A stretch of 64,000 bases of DNA from Warburgia ugandensis (GCA_035236585.1 CP141136.1:30464949-30528948); one strand, 5' to 3'; positions 36,762 through 48,546 are shown, counted from the first letter of the stretch. A program made the numbers and translations. Notes: generated from the sequence alone by a model not told the origin.

Positions 36762-39700
36762 TATAACACCTCGAGTTTTTTAGACATTTTTTTTATAGCA
36801 TTTTTAATAAGAACATTTGGGATCCTATGAGAAAAGTTTTATTTATCATTTTACTAAAACATTTCTTAAAAACTTCAGGTGTTAGTTTTCCTTTCTCAAA
36901 AATGGCATACATATAATTTAAAACATAAATAATTTTTTTATGATAATAGATTTAAAACAATACTCATATCAATCAACGTTAAATGAATCGGCGCCTTTAT
37001 TTTGAATCAAATAAATATCCAAAACACGATAATAATATGGCCCAGGGTCTATCCATCATAACATCCCATATAAATGTCCAACATATGTCTAAACATCTCA
37101 ATCAAATCCAAAATATAAAGTATACAATCCATAATTAAATTCAAATGATAATCCTATTAATTGACTCACATCACTGTCTAAAATTCTACGAAAAAGGATC
37201 TTTCGTAGCTCTCATGGTTTCTCAATAGCCTTGCCTTTCCTGTTATCGCGCTCGAGATCTAAGGCATTGGTAAACAAAGCAATGCCTCAGCAAGCTATCG
37301 CTTGTGTAGGTATATAGACAATTAATGTAATAAAATGAAATAATTGAATAACAATACTAATAAAATAAAAAGTCTATCATCTATGAAGATAGCAATATCA
37401 TAAGTCATGCCAACATAAATGCCAATTTATTCTATATGCTAAAACATGCATTTCACGGAGTTAAAACATGACATGAATCAATGTAAATGAGCATTCAATA
37501 AGAATAAGGGCACCCTAAGGTAATGGGTCCCATAACATCGCACTAATATCACTGATCATGAGTACTCATAGCCAACCTCTAAGTGTCATCACACGCAGGC
37601 ATACCATCCATAACCATGCTCATCATACATGCACACATAATAAGAATATGGGCCATCATGCCGCAGTAGCAACCCTCCATGGGTCTCAACCACCGCCGCT
37701 CTCCGTCGACATCATAACGGGAGGCTTAGCGTCTGTCCTCATGAAAAGGCCTAGACTGGTAGTGTGTATTATCTATGTTACCAAACCCCTATCGAATGCC
37801 ATCTATGGGCAGGTGTTTATCATATCACAATATCATCACATCACAATCTCAGAGGGTGGGTGGCCGGCCCTATCCCTCCTAGCATGACGGCCACCGGGTG
37901 AGAGCACCCATCATCAAATATAAAAAACACAGAAATCATATGTATATGTTAAAACTCAAGAGCACTCGTAACTCGCAATCCCCAAGACACGCCCCTCATC
38001 CTGAGGTTAGCCTATAAAAGGACTAGCTAACAAGCCTTTATTCTTATTTCCATGTCAATCTATGCATTTTCAATATAAAATAAGAAAGAAGTCTCTATTT
38101 AAGCATAATTAATTACTATCATGCTCATAAAAATATTTGTCATGATTTTATTCAATAAAAGATTTCAATTTGTAATAATCATAATGTACTCAAAGTCTCA
38201 TGAAATCAACGGCAAATAATAAATGTAATTTAAACCACAATCATGCATGATACTATGTTTATGCATGATTTTAATATCAAGGCAAAGCATTAATTGTCGT
38301 CACCTATCTCAATGTGAAACCACTTAGCTTACTAATAATCCCCTTAACTGGTATGTTCAAGTGCACTTGTACATGTCACATCACTATTTTAAAATTTTTC
38401 TAAATTAAAAGTGGTCATTTATAAGTTTTTAAGTTAAAACTAGGTCTGCGCCGTCAATACGGTCACAACGCCTCTTCCGGATCATGATTTGGACTCTTCT
38501 AGCTCTCAAAAATTAATTTTTTGTGAAAATACTCACAAAATGGGGCTGACCGACCACCGTAAGGGGGTCTGTACCAGCGGCACTAGTTTACGCCAGTTTA
38601 TACCGACATAAACTGCGTCACGAAGACGCCTACCACCATGAAATCCAGCGGAGATGCGCCGCGTGCGTCTTTAGTACCGTGACGCACTGCCGCGTGCGTC
38701 ACAGTCGCCAGGATGCCGCGAGTCCCGACCCCACTAAGACAGCACACGCTGTCTCCCCAGCACGCGCAGATGCCACGTATGCACACGCGTTGAACTCCCA
38801 TTTGGTGTCGTCTTTGGGGCATCTTGCTGGGCATCCCAGCGTCCGTGCCAGGGTGCTGACGCGGTCGCCGCCGCCGGAGAAGACGACTGGATTCCGGTCT
38901 TCTCCGACAAGTCCGTAGGCATCCAAATCTTGCAATTTTTGCTGTGTTTTTCTCAGAATTTCCTCTAGATTTCATTTATACCCTCCTTTTGCTTTGATTT
39001 TTCCAAAAACCATGTTTTTTTATGCAATTTTTCCCAAGTTCCTAAAAACTTCCATAGGTACTGGTTTTCACGTTTTCTGGAGAAACCAACCATTGGATCT
39101 CTCCCAAATTTAAAGGGTTTATCCCTGGGTCTATCATGCACTAGATGGATGGTCCGATTTGCAAGAGGATGTGGTTTCATCCATGAAATCACGTTCCAAT
39201 AGTAGCGTGCACAGGGTTCCCAGGAAAAACGTGATTTTTCCTAATTTTTCAAGTATTTCCTATTTTATTTATACATATAAATTATAAAATTTGAGGGCTT
39301 AGAGCTTACTTGATTTTCTGGCCGTTGCTTGATGTTGCTGGAGTTCCACTTGCCAGAAAACTTAAATTTTTCGGAGCTAGGGTTTCTGAGTAAAACTCAG
39401 TGAAAAACGAGGAAAGGTGGAGTATTTTGGCGCCTGGGGGGAAAAGATATAGGCCTTAGAGTCCAAGTGAAAGAGAAACTCTTCCCTTCACGCCTCTTTC
39501 TGTTGGTTTCTCCAGCAATGTTGCCGGATCCAGTAGAGGTGTGTAGAAGAAGGGGGGTGTTGTTATCAATTCGGGCCCCTGTGTTTACATTTCTACTAAA
39601 TAACTAAAATGCCCCTATAAATTCAATGGCTCCTAACTCCCTCGTTTGAGCTCCGTTTTTCATGTTCTTTGTGGCGTTGGAATCCTATCGACGAGCACTT

Positions 39701-39799
39701 TAAAATTCTTATATTTTCAAGATCAAATTCCATTTATAAATTTTTAATTAAAGTTATTTAACAAATTCTTAATTTATACCAAAAATTAAGGATATTACA
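36762..39799. mobile_element. Solo LTR, copy 2, inside the CACTA transposase
   Basis: A 3038-bp segment homologous to 3753-6581, beginning TATAACACCTCGAG and ending GGATATTACA. Its first base pair is TA rather than TG, a point change. It is flanked by an exact 5-bp TSD AATAC (36757-36761 and 39800-39804), and the CACTA reading frame is continuous across it when the LTR and one TSD copy are ignored. No internal gag-pol lies within. The open frames at 37558-37887 and 38598-39192 are LTR sequence. Confidence 0.92.
38560..38900. repeat. GC-rich block specific to solo LTR copy 2
   Basis: A stretch far richer in G+C than its AT-rich surroundings, with many CpGs and repeated GCGTGCGTC words. It occupies the place of the TTACACCGGCG array in copy 1 and accounts for most of the extra length of copy 2. 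Open frames on both strands across it reflect its GC content. Confidence 0.7.
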
Positions 39800-39859
39800 A
39801 ATACTTAGCTCTATCAAAAGGTAAAATGAAAGAATTCACACTTAATAAATTACATTTTG

Positions 39860-39880
39860 TATATATATATATATATATAT
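39860..39880. repeat. (TA)n tract
   Basis: Perfect TA repeat within the probable CACTA intron. Confidence 0.9.
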
Positions 39881-39894
39881 AACATTTTTTCAGT

Positions 39895-41583
39895 TGTACT
39901 ATAATCTTGCAAAATATGAAATAAACCCTAATTAGTGATATTTAAGTGAATTCTAGGATTTCTAAGCATATCACTAAGCTTATGAATGGAAGGCTTAAGC
40001 TAATGGAGGAAATGGTAGGTGTGGAAGGCAAGGTAAAAGAATGGATATGGTGGGGTGTGTAAGGGAGGAGATCAGAATGTTGTGATGTTAAATGACAAAG
40101 AAAGTATAAGATAGTATGATGTGTGTTTGGGAGATAGAGAAAAGGATGTGTGATGGTTGTGTTGAAAGGTAAGGAAAAAGGGAGATTGTGTGGAAGTAGA
40201 AGTGAGATGGCTGTTTTGCATGGATGGAAGAGAGGGATTGGGGATGAGATGGTGATGCTCCTCTTTTATTCCTCCTCTAGATATGATTGTAGTACTCTTA
40301 GAGTCCTCACTTCCTCCCTTTTCTTCCTCTTGCTTTTATGTTGGACTCTCTAAGGGGGTAGTTGGATGGTAGTTCCACACATTCTTCCCTACTTAACTCC
40401 ACATGAAAGCCCTAAAGGGTTGGGAGTTTAGGTTGTGCGCGATCTCCTTAATCCATTTCTTTCCTTCTCTAATGGATCACACCTAGCACAAAAGGAAAAA
40501 TCTTATTTCTTTCTTTCTATCCTCTCCCCACTTTCTTTTTTACTTCCCTCATGAAATCACACATAGTTCATTAGGAAGCTTCCTCCCTCCTTTGTGGATT
40601 ATGCCACACTCCATTCTTACCTCTTTTCTCATTTTATACTCTAGCCTTAGGATGATACAACATCCTAGTATTAATGGTATAGATCTTGTTGAAGTTCCTT
40701 TGAAAAACACATTTTATCACTCTATTCCCTCTTTTGAGAACACATTTTTTCTTTCTAAAATCTCTCCTTAGCCCACCATTTTTATCTCCTCCAATCATCT
40801 TTGACTTCTCTCTCTCTCTTGCATGCTTCATTCCCATTGGACCACCCTAGCATTCCCTCATAAAATATTTCTTATTGGATGCTACTAGGATAGCCCTAAT
40901 TGAATATGAATCTTGGTCATTCCTTCCATAAAAGATTGGATGAAAGAGAGCCATAGATTTTCTATTTATTCTCGACTTTCAACATTTTCCTCCGTCTTTC
41001 TCTTCATTTTTTCTCATGAATTACACACATAAGAGGGAGTGTAACACGTCTCCCTCTTTGGGAAAATGTGGAAACTAGGTGGATCCCTCTGCGGTTTAAG
41101 TGAATGATGAATAATGTTCTGCATGTAGGTCCCATTTCTGAGTAGTTTCACTTTAGAAATAAACTATATGCATTTGATTCCAATATATGATATTCTAGGT
41201 TCACTTAGGAGCTCCCCAAGGTGGTAGTTTGTATGCATGCATGACAAGTTGGTCATCCTATCTTTTGATAATGATAACCTCTTTCGTGTAGATAAAGTTA
41301 GTTGATGCCTAGGGTTTTTAACTGCTTTGAATTTGATAAAGGTACCCTCCTAGCATTTTGAATTTTCTAACTTCTTAGATATTGGAAAATGGGTCTGCGA
41401 CTTTGCTCAAATGATGGGATAGCTCTGTTTTAGGGTTGTGGGTGACCAAAAATGTGCACTTCTCTCGCTTCTATCCTAATCCTATAAAATACAAAATAAA
41501 CCCTAATTAGTAATAAATTAAGCAATTTTAGGATTTAAAATGGTAATTTTGGGGATATAAATATATTATTCACGTGCATATCA
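39895..41583 (-). mobile_element. Element B: inverted relative of the 18.5-21.5 kb element
   Basis: Read on the minus strand from 41583 it starts TGATATGCACGTG and follows element A through TTATTACTAATTAGGGTTTA, ATCATTATCAAAAGATA, CACCTTGGGG and GAAAATCTATGGC. A second copy of the start region (TGATATGCTTAGAAATCC, CTAATTAGGGTTTATTTC) lies at 39990-39897 in the same orientation, ~1.6 kb further along. Two like-oriented copies of the same end suggest LTR-like direct repeats or a tandem arrangement. No proteins encoded; the open frames at 40150 and 40634 are not convincing. Confidence 0.6.
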
Positions 41584-43327
41584 ACTACCCTCATTATGTT
41601 AGGAGTAGTTTCATGTTCTTGGGGCACATCAGCTACAAAAGGTTCTTACTTGGAAGTAGCCACCTGACTAGATGAAGCTAGCACATTTCTTCATAGCCCT
41701 CTTTAGCTTCTTGAGCTTTCCTTTTGTCATCTCTTTCTTAGTAGAGGCCTTCTCAGCCACAATTTCTTATGCTGACATTAAGACAAAGGCCACCATACAT
41801 GTGCCTTCATCCATCGAAAGAGGAATGAACATCACAGCAACATAAAATCCACTAATTAGTATTAATCGCATTTTACCTAAAATAAAGGGAAGCTTCAAAC
41901 ACTATATAATTCAATGAAAGAGTTGTCTCACTAGGCATGCAACAAATTTATAAACAACAAATATGAGACTCTAGGGTTATAAGCAATATTGTCATGGACA
42001 AAATGTAACCATTCATTGAACTCAAATTTTCCTAGGTATTAGATGAGGATTTTTTAGATGATTGTTATAGGAAAAAGGAAACATTTCTTTTCATAACAAT
42101 CACCTGAAAGAAATCATGAAGGAATACAATACTTTACAATACCTAAATGGCAACAAATCATGAAGGAATGTCCAATATCAATCCATGAAAATTCTTGCTT
42201 AGCCATTTTGAGATGTAGATACTTGCCACTCTTAAGTTGAAGCAAGTTGGCATGGTAAACAAATTAGTAATTGTATCCACCTTGTTTAGAGAGATTAAAT
42301 GTAAACTAGGTAGCTAGGACATAATTAGGATACACTACCAGTTTTGATAAGCATGGCAAAACCTACTTGCATGGTATAGAGGAATGTTGTTTGTAGATGA
42401 TAAAGATGTAGCATCGATAGCTTTAAGATGCGGAATACATTAGCTGAGGTGTAACTATGCGTGGCCATGATCACGAAGAGGTAAAGTATCATAAAATGGT
42501 GTGCCAATAAGTATATGTCATAGCTTGAAAATACTCTCAGTGTTATCTAGGGAAGGTCAAGGGCCGTCAACATTGAACCTCATCCACGTACTACAGTCAC
42601 TATGTGTTAGAGTATGAACTATGGATCAAATTCCAAAAAAGAGATGATAAGCTGCTTAATGTAGGTCTTAGAGTTCGAACTCTGAAGACACTGCTTGGCA
42701 CCAAATTCAATTAAGAGTGCACATTTCTGTACCATTTCATGGATCCAAGATGCTCATCATGTTCGGACTCAGCCAAATGGCCTAGGTACCCATTCACAAT
42801 ATTGGAACCTTCTAGGCCTTTCATTTTGGGCTTGTGATAAACCATCAATGGTGGCAATCTCATTCTATAGGCACCATTCACATTATAATCACAATTGATT
42901 TAGAAATAAGGCCTTGTAGATATCCAATAGTTGTGAATTTGGCACCTAGGCGATCTAGTTGACGTTGAACAAGATGAATGTCTTGGATAAATGAAAAGTA
43001 CAAAGAAATAGGCCACACTTGAAATTGGCATGGTGCCTACCCATGCTCTAAAAGTATTGAATACCAGAGAGAGATTATACAAAAATAGGGATACATAAAC
43101 CAATGCACAATATTGGAAAGAATATTAGATATGATAGAAATTGTAAAACCAAGATATTTGTTTACTATTTGAGAGTATATTGGAAAAGTTGGACGAAAAA
43201 TAGGAAGAGATAAAGGCAAGAGAGAATTAATTTTTTTAAAAGTAGAATTTTAGTATTTTTTAAGAGGAAAAAAAATTTAAAGAAAGTAGAAAAGATATAT
43301 TCTCAAACAAAAAACAAAAAAGTAGGA
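41584..43327. other. Unassigned noncoding stretch
   Basis: No gene or clear element. The minus strand at 41.65-41.80 kb gives a lysine-rich segment (KKEMTKGKLKKLKRAMKK) with stops on both sides; it could be a displaced piece of the gypsy gag, which I cannot show. Confidence 0.3.
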
Positions 43328-43336
43328 AAGACACAA

Positions 43337-43716
43337 GAGAAATGCTGATATAAAGCATGCAACAATGGTGCCTCCACTTTTCCATGGTGGGCCCCACATA
43401 CCAATAATCGAAGCCATTCATCTGATATAGCTGACTTTGGGTATCTCATGGCCCAATTTTCATACCAAAGAAATCTAGTAGTATCCAAGAAAGGTTCTTT
43501 CCTCTTGCTACATAAGGGCAGCCAGAAGCTCTCCAAAAGCATGAATTGAAGCACTATTGTTTGGAAGATAATGGCTTCCTTTTGTAATGAATAGTGAGCC
43601 ATGAGATATCCAAAGTCAATTGTGTCAAATGAATAGCTTGAATCATTGTATGTTGGGCCCACATGAGAAAATGGAGCCATTGTTGTGGTCTGTTGCAATT
43701 TATGCCAGCATTCCTT
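43337..43716. mobile_element. Foldback MITE with 9-bp TSD (Mutator-like)
   Basis: 380 bp bounded by an exact 9-bp duplication AAGACACAA (43328-43336 and 43717-43725), the length made by Mutator-like transposases. Almost the whole element is an imperfect inverted repeat: left arm 43337-43480 pairs with right arm 43716-43570. The ends are GAGAAATGCTGATATAAAGC and, from the right, AAGGAATGCTGGCATAAATT. Paired inner words include GCCATGAGATA and CAAAGTCA. The 140-codon minus-strand frame at 43303-43725 crosses it and is an artefact of the hairpin. The RNA would fold into a long hairpin that could feed small-RNA production. Confidence 0.85.
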
Positions 43717-43725
43717 AAGACACAA

Positions 43726-44499
43726 AGCCTTGCCAAACTAGAATGATAAGCATCCCATGTATATTAATTAAGAAAGTTATCCCCTAAAATAAAACCTATG
43801 CTAAATTAATATAAAAAAACCTCCAATTCGAAGGCAACTAATTCATGGGGGTTTTGCTATATATATAGTTCTAACCCATCCTTTAATAGAAAGTATATTT
43901 TAGATGCTGAAATCATCCAATCTGCATGCTTTTAAACTACTAATCATGCTAATCCAAAGCAAATCGATGAACAAGACGAATCATCCAACGATGGGGCCCA
44001 TCACACAAAAGTAGGAACTTTAAAAGTTAAACAAATGTTAGCATTACTCATGAAACAATGAACCCTTGTATTTCTAAACTCTCATTATTATAAGGGAACT
44101 TATGCGGGCATATCATCACAACCCAGAACAATGACAGCAACAGCATCCTTTAACCAAATTTCTTGTTTCTCATGCTAATCTCCTTCAATCTAACATCCAG
44201 TTGGACCAAAACAATGTGTGTCCTCACTTGAAATCCTCTATAAAAAGATTGTTGGTTTATTCTCATTATAGTGAATTTCATAATTACTTAAGGATGAACG
44301 GTGTCTAAAGTTTTGGATGTGAAAATCATCTTAAAGAATCATCTGAAAAGCTAGCTCCTGAGATAGTTGAATCAACATTGGAAATTGAGAAAATCCAACT
44401 TCTATTGTAGTATTATATTTGCATAGACAAGCATACACTTCTAGTTTGCACGTCACAAATGGAAAGGCATTTGTGATGTATTACAATAACACACATGCA
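43726..44499. other. Unassigned noncoding stretch
   Basis: AT-rich sequence between the MITE and the hAT element, with no open frame or repeat structure that I can interpret. Confidence 0.4.
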
Positions 44500-44767
44500 C
44501 TTACAAGCATGGTTTAAAACCCAATGATCCAACTCAAGGATCGGCCAATTAGGATCAGATGGTAGGAAACCTAGTTGGATTTCCAAAAAAACTCCAATGA
44601 TGTCATCATGAATTTGTCTTAATGGATCAGGTGAGTCAAATCGAAAAACATGGGGGGAGTTGGAAAGATTGTAGAGTTTCTCGGTGACTCTGTACGTTTT
44701 AAAATTTTAAATTAGAATCATGATTTTATTGGAATTATAAATCTTTTAAATAAAATCAACATTTATA

Positions 44768-45109
44768 ATGTAGCTGAAATGAGGATGTTGAGATGGATGA
44801 GTAGCAAGACAAGAAAGGATAGAATTAGGAATGAAAACACTAGAGGAAACTTAGGAGTAACACCAATAAGTAACAAGATGAGAGAGATTAGACTTAGATA
44901 GTTTGGACATGGCCAACAGAGACCAAAAATAGCCGCAGTTAGTATTGAGGCAATGCAAGGGGAAGGCCCCAAAGAATATGGATAGAAGTAGTGAGAAAAG
45001 ATTTAGAAACTTTAGGACTAAATGAAGCTAGACACTTAATAGAGAGGAATGGAGAAATAAAATTCATGTGGCCAGCCCTTAATAGGGATAAGGTCTTGAT
45101 GATGATGAT
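44768..45109 (+). mobile_element. RTE-type LINE 3' end nested in the hAT element
   Basis: A 5'-truncated LINE tail encoding, with stops, VAEMRMLRWMSSKTRKDRIR, then GVTPISNKMREIRLR and FGHG, the C-terminal end of plant RTE-type reverse transcriptase. It is followed by GCCAGCCCTTAATAGGGAT and AAGGTCTTGATGATGATGAT. Plant RTE LINEs end in such short 3-bp repeats. It matches 63077-63510. It lies inside hAT DNA, so it probably arrived later. Confidence 0.85.
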
Positions 45110-45518
45110 CATATATCTTTTATATCTAATTAAATGTTAGCAGCACTTTCAATTCTATAGAAATTTCCAAGTCTAGGATTCACCAAAATATGTTGAGAGT
45201 CAACTTACTAAATAATTCAAAAACCTTTCCTCTTCTAGCCAAAAAAATATACCTATGTTTCTTCTTCCTCACCAACATATTGCTGCCAAAAACATCATTC
45301 TTCATCTCATAGTTCTCAAAGATGGCAACTAATGGAAATTTATAATTTCAAAATTTTCTAGTTTATTTTTTTTATTTATTTGTTGGTTAATTTTGTTTTA
45401 TTATTTAAATGTACATCTAAAGTACTTATAAATTTTGTACCATTTTCAGAATCTCAAGGTCAAACAAATGAGATTTTAGTTGGTGCAAATACAACTATAG
45501 ATTCAAATCAAGTAGTTA

Positions 45519-47870
45519 TAAGCACAGAAAAATGCAAAGATCCTACTTGGGCACTTGTAATTCCTTTTCATAAGACAAGAAGAATATTAGGTATAATTAT
45601 TGCAGAGAAGATATATTTAGAGGAATTTTTTGGTTTAAACAACATCGTGCAAGAAAACAAGGTGACACTAAACTTCGTGTAAAAGCAGCAAAAAATGTTT
45701 TCAAAGAAATGGGTGCGCTTTTGAAGGAAAAGAATGAGTTGAAGAATAAAAGAAAAGATAATGACTTAGAAGGCAAAGAAGATGAACAACTAGAAGGTTT
45801 AGATGAGATGAATAAAAAGCAAAAAATTGTCATGTTTGGTCAAATGTCACTAGCAACTAGCTTAAAGGATAAAACATATTCAAGGAAGTAGGCATGTGAG
45901 ATTATTGCTCGATGGGTTTTCCATGTTGCTATTCCATTCATTGCAGCTAATTCACCTTTCATTCCTAGAGCTATTGAAGCCATTAGGGCTTATCGCTCTA
46001 CTCTCACATCATATGAGTTGGGAGAACCACTTCTTGAGGTAGAAGCAAAGATCTTAAACCAGTATGTAATGGGTTCTAAAAGTTCACGGCTAGAGAATGG
46101 CTGTTTAATTGTTTTTTATGCATGAAAATATCAAAATGGGAAGACACATAAATTTTCTATATCTTGTCCATGTGCTACAATGTTCATTCAATATTTTGAT
46201 GATTCTAACATGATAAAGAATGCAAATAACCTCTTCAAAATTATTACATTGTTGGTGAAGTTGGAGAGGAAAAAATTGTTCAAATAGTCACTAATAATGA
46301 AGCAAGTTATGTAGTTGTAGGGAGAATTTTGATGAAAAAAAGAAAACATCTCCTTTGAACACCTTTTGCACCCATTGTATTGACTTGATGTTGGAAGAAA
46401 TTGGTAAACTTGAGCATGTGGGTTGGTTGATAGATAAAGCTAAACAAGCTGTGAAGTACATCTACTACTACATTTGGGTATTATCCGTAATGAGGAAGCA
46501 TACTAACAACAAGGAAATTGTTAGACTTGAGTTGACTCATTTTGCTACAAACTACATTTTGTGCAAAAGTCTTTTAGAACAAGTATGTGAGCTTTTCTAA
46601 AATATTATTATTAGTGTTATTTTTTTACATATAGAGATATTTATGGTTTAGTGATGTTTTCTTTGTGTTATTAGAAAACTGGTTTGAGAAAAAATATTCA
46701 CTAGTGAAGAATACAAAAACTTCAAAGGGACAAAGTTGAATTTGTTTGATGGATGTTGTTTTTTGGAGGAACTTAGACGAGATTCAAAAGGTTGTAACAC
46801 CACTTGTTAAAGTTTTAGACTTAAGCAAATAGGTAAGTGAAGCCAACAATGGCCGTGATTTATGATAAAATGGAGAATGCAAAACGTGCAATTGCGAAAG
46901 TTAAAGGAATGCTGAGTACTCCTACATAGAGTACTAGAAAATTATTTATAGGAGGCTTGAATAGATATTCCATCATCTCTTGCATTTGACAAGTTCTTTT
47001 CTTAATCCAAGAATACGTTATTGCTGGGATGTCAACAAGGATACTCATTCATTTGGACTTGCAGGCTGCCATAGTGTCCTTGAGAGATGAAAATAGGCAA
47101 ACCACTATCATAGCTAGGTAAGATGATATAGAATACATTAGCTTGTATTCATACATATATTTTAGACTACAAATTTTTTAACTGCTAAGAATATTTAACT
47201 CTTATTGTCTCTTTTTTTTTATTGGAGGATTCAGGGTTTTATGAATGCATATGGTAGCTTTGGAACTTCACTAGTGATAAAAAGTTGAGATTGAGTGTCT
47301 CTTGGTAAATAACAATGTTAGTTTATTAATTTCTAAACATTTTATTAGAGAGATTTGTTTGTTATTGAATATTATTTTGGCATTTTAATCAATATATAGC
47401 ATCTTTTAATTTCAGTTTCACGGTGGATGTCATATGGTGAAAATACTAGTAATCTTCAACATATCACAATTCAAATGTTGAGTCAAAATGCTTCATCTTC
47501 TCCTTGTGAAAGAAATTGGAGCATATTTGAATCCACACAAAGAAAAGAATGACTTGAAGCAAGAGAGGCTAGACAAAGGTTGTCTTTATCTACCAAAATT
47601 AGAGATTAAGGGAATCACAATTAAGAAGAAATAGATCTAGTTATGATATAGTCAACCTCAATAATTTCTTACTACAAAATGAAAAAAATGAATGGTTTGA
47701 TGATTTTCCTGATGTTTGGATGTTCCTTTGGAATCAAGACCATGTGAGAGTGGAAGAAGAAGAACTAGAAGACAATGAGTACCCAAGAATCCCAAATTTT
47801 ACTCAACAAGAACCAATCATGGGATGGGGTGAAAGCTTTACTTCCTTCTTAGGGGTCATGGTGGTTTAAA
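45519..47870 (+). pseudogene. hAT transposase, inactivated
   Basis: A degenerate BED zinc finger stands at 45530-45700: KDPTW and, after a frameshift, FWFKQHRARKQGDTKLR; the Cys pair is lost. A DUF659-like segment follows (RWVFHVAIPFIAANSPFI, YELGEPLLEVE near 45.9-46.05 kb). At 46355-46600 comes CTHCIDLMLEEIGKLEHV, IYYYIWVLSVMRKHTN and LTHFATNYI, the hAT core around the catalytic helix. The C-terminal dimerisation region reads SYGENTSNLQHITIQMLSQN then SSSPCERNWSIFE (47.43-47.53 kb) and an acidic tail to about 47870. Numerous stops and frameshifts; the order is complete but nothing can be made. Confidence 0.92.
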
Positions 47871-48405
47871 TCAAAGCATTTATGAGTCATATGAGCTAGT
47901 CTTTTTAATTTCATTTTATCATATTTTGGATTCTACTAAACTTTGATATGAATTACAATCTTCAGTTTATAGTTGATATATGGTGATGAAATCAAAACAA
48001 TTGAGAGATGAATGTTTACATACTTCAAGGAAATTTTCATTCTTTTGATCCAATTATGTTTCCATAATTTTTCATCTATACATTATACAAAGATGTATAA
48101 ATTCAAATCTTTATTTTGTATGATTATCATTACTATTTGTTTGACAATTTTTTTTAATATTTTTTTGAAATTTAAAAAGATTTATATATAATTAATTATT
48201 TTTTTACTGTATGCAGTAGGATCACTCGACTTGGTGAAAAGCTAGGACCGGTAGCTATCCGAGTTTTGTTGAGTTTCTTGGTTTTTAAACACTGCTTACA
48301 AGTGAGAGTGGATGCTAGGGGGAAGGAACAGGAGAAGACGGAGTGGAAATCAGATCTTAAATGAAGTCTAAATTGTAATAATGAGAGGGGGTCACCACAT
48401 GAATG

Positions 48406-48536
48406 CCTGCCGAGCGCCTTGTAGCCCAGTGGTGGGCACAAAGAGACCCAACCCTTATTGACAGAAGGTTGCCGGTTGAAGTCCGACATCCTCCATCCCA
48501 TTAGTGTGTGGTAGTTCTAGGAGGGGGGAAAAGGAG
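48406..48536 (+). mobile_element. tRNA-derived SINE, family not recognised
   Basis: TAGCCCAGTGG (48422-48432) is a good pol III A box and GGTTGAAGTCC (48474-48484) a good B box. It is not a tRNA gene: the rest does not fold as a cloverleaf. Flanks CACATGAATG (48396-48405) and CACACGAATG (48537-48546) match at 9 of 10 bases and look like a TSD. It differs from the Au SINEs in this window. Confidence 0.7.
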
Positions 48537-48546
48537 CACACGAATG

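Larger units (their letters stand above)
31840..39895 (+). mobile_element. CACTA (En/Spm) DNA transposon, decayed and split by a solo LTR
   Basis: Plus-strand element with a subterminal motif array on its left side (31.84-32.77 and 33.58-33.80 kb), a TATA region, and a TNP2-type transposase (34.09-36.76 kb). The coding sequence continues directly across the solo LTR: HFQY is encoded up to 36761, and LALSK after the second AATAC copy at 39800. An intron-like GTATATAT...TTTTTTCAG follows (39859-39894), after which element B begins. I did not find clean CACTA termini or a 3-bp TSD, so both ends are approximate. Confidence 0.75.
44508..48294 (+). mobile_element. hAT DNA transposon, 3.8 kb, with 8-bp TSD
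   Basis: An exact 8-bp duplication CTTACAAG (44500-44507 and 48295-48302) flanks a 3787-bp element. The left end is CATGGTTTAAAACCCAATG and the right end, complemented, is CAGTGTTTAAAAACCAAG: imperfect terminal inverted repeats of the hAT CAGTGTTTAAAA type. Inside is a decayed hAT transposase on the plus strand and a LINE fragment near the left end. The 8-bp TSD, TIR form and transposase all agree on the superfamily. Confidence 0.95.

Noticed and set aside
38598..39192. Several overlapping frames on both strands near 38.6-39.2 kb
   Set aside because: They fall in the GC-rich part of a solo LTR, where stops are rare by composition.
43303..43725. 140-codon minus-strand open frame
   Set aside because: It spans both arms of the foldback MITE and its TSDs; it has no domain and no splice context.
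48422..48484. Possible tRNA gene from good A and B boxes
   Set aside because: No cloverleaf stems or anticodon arm can be drawn, and the A-to-B context and flanking repeat fit a SINE better.
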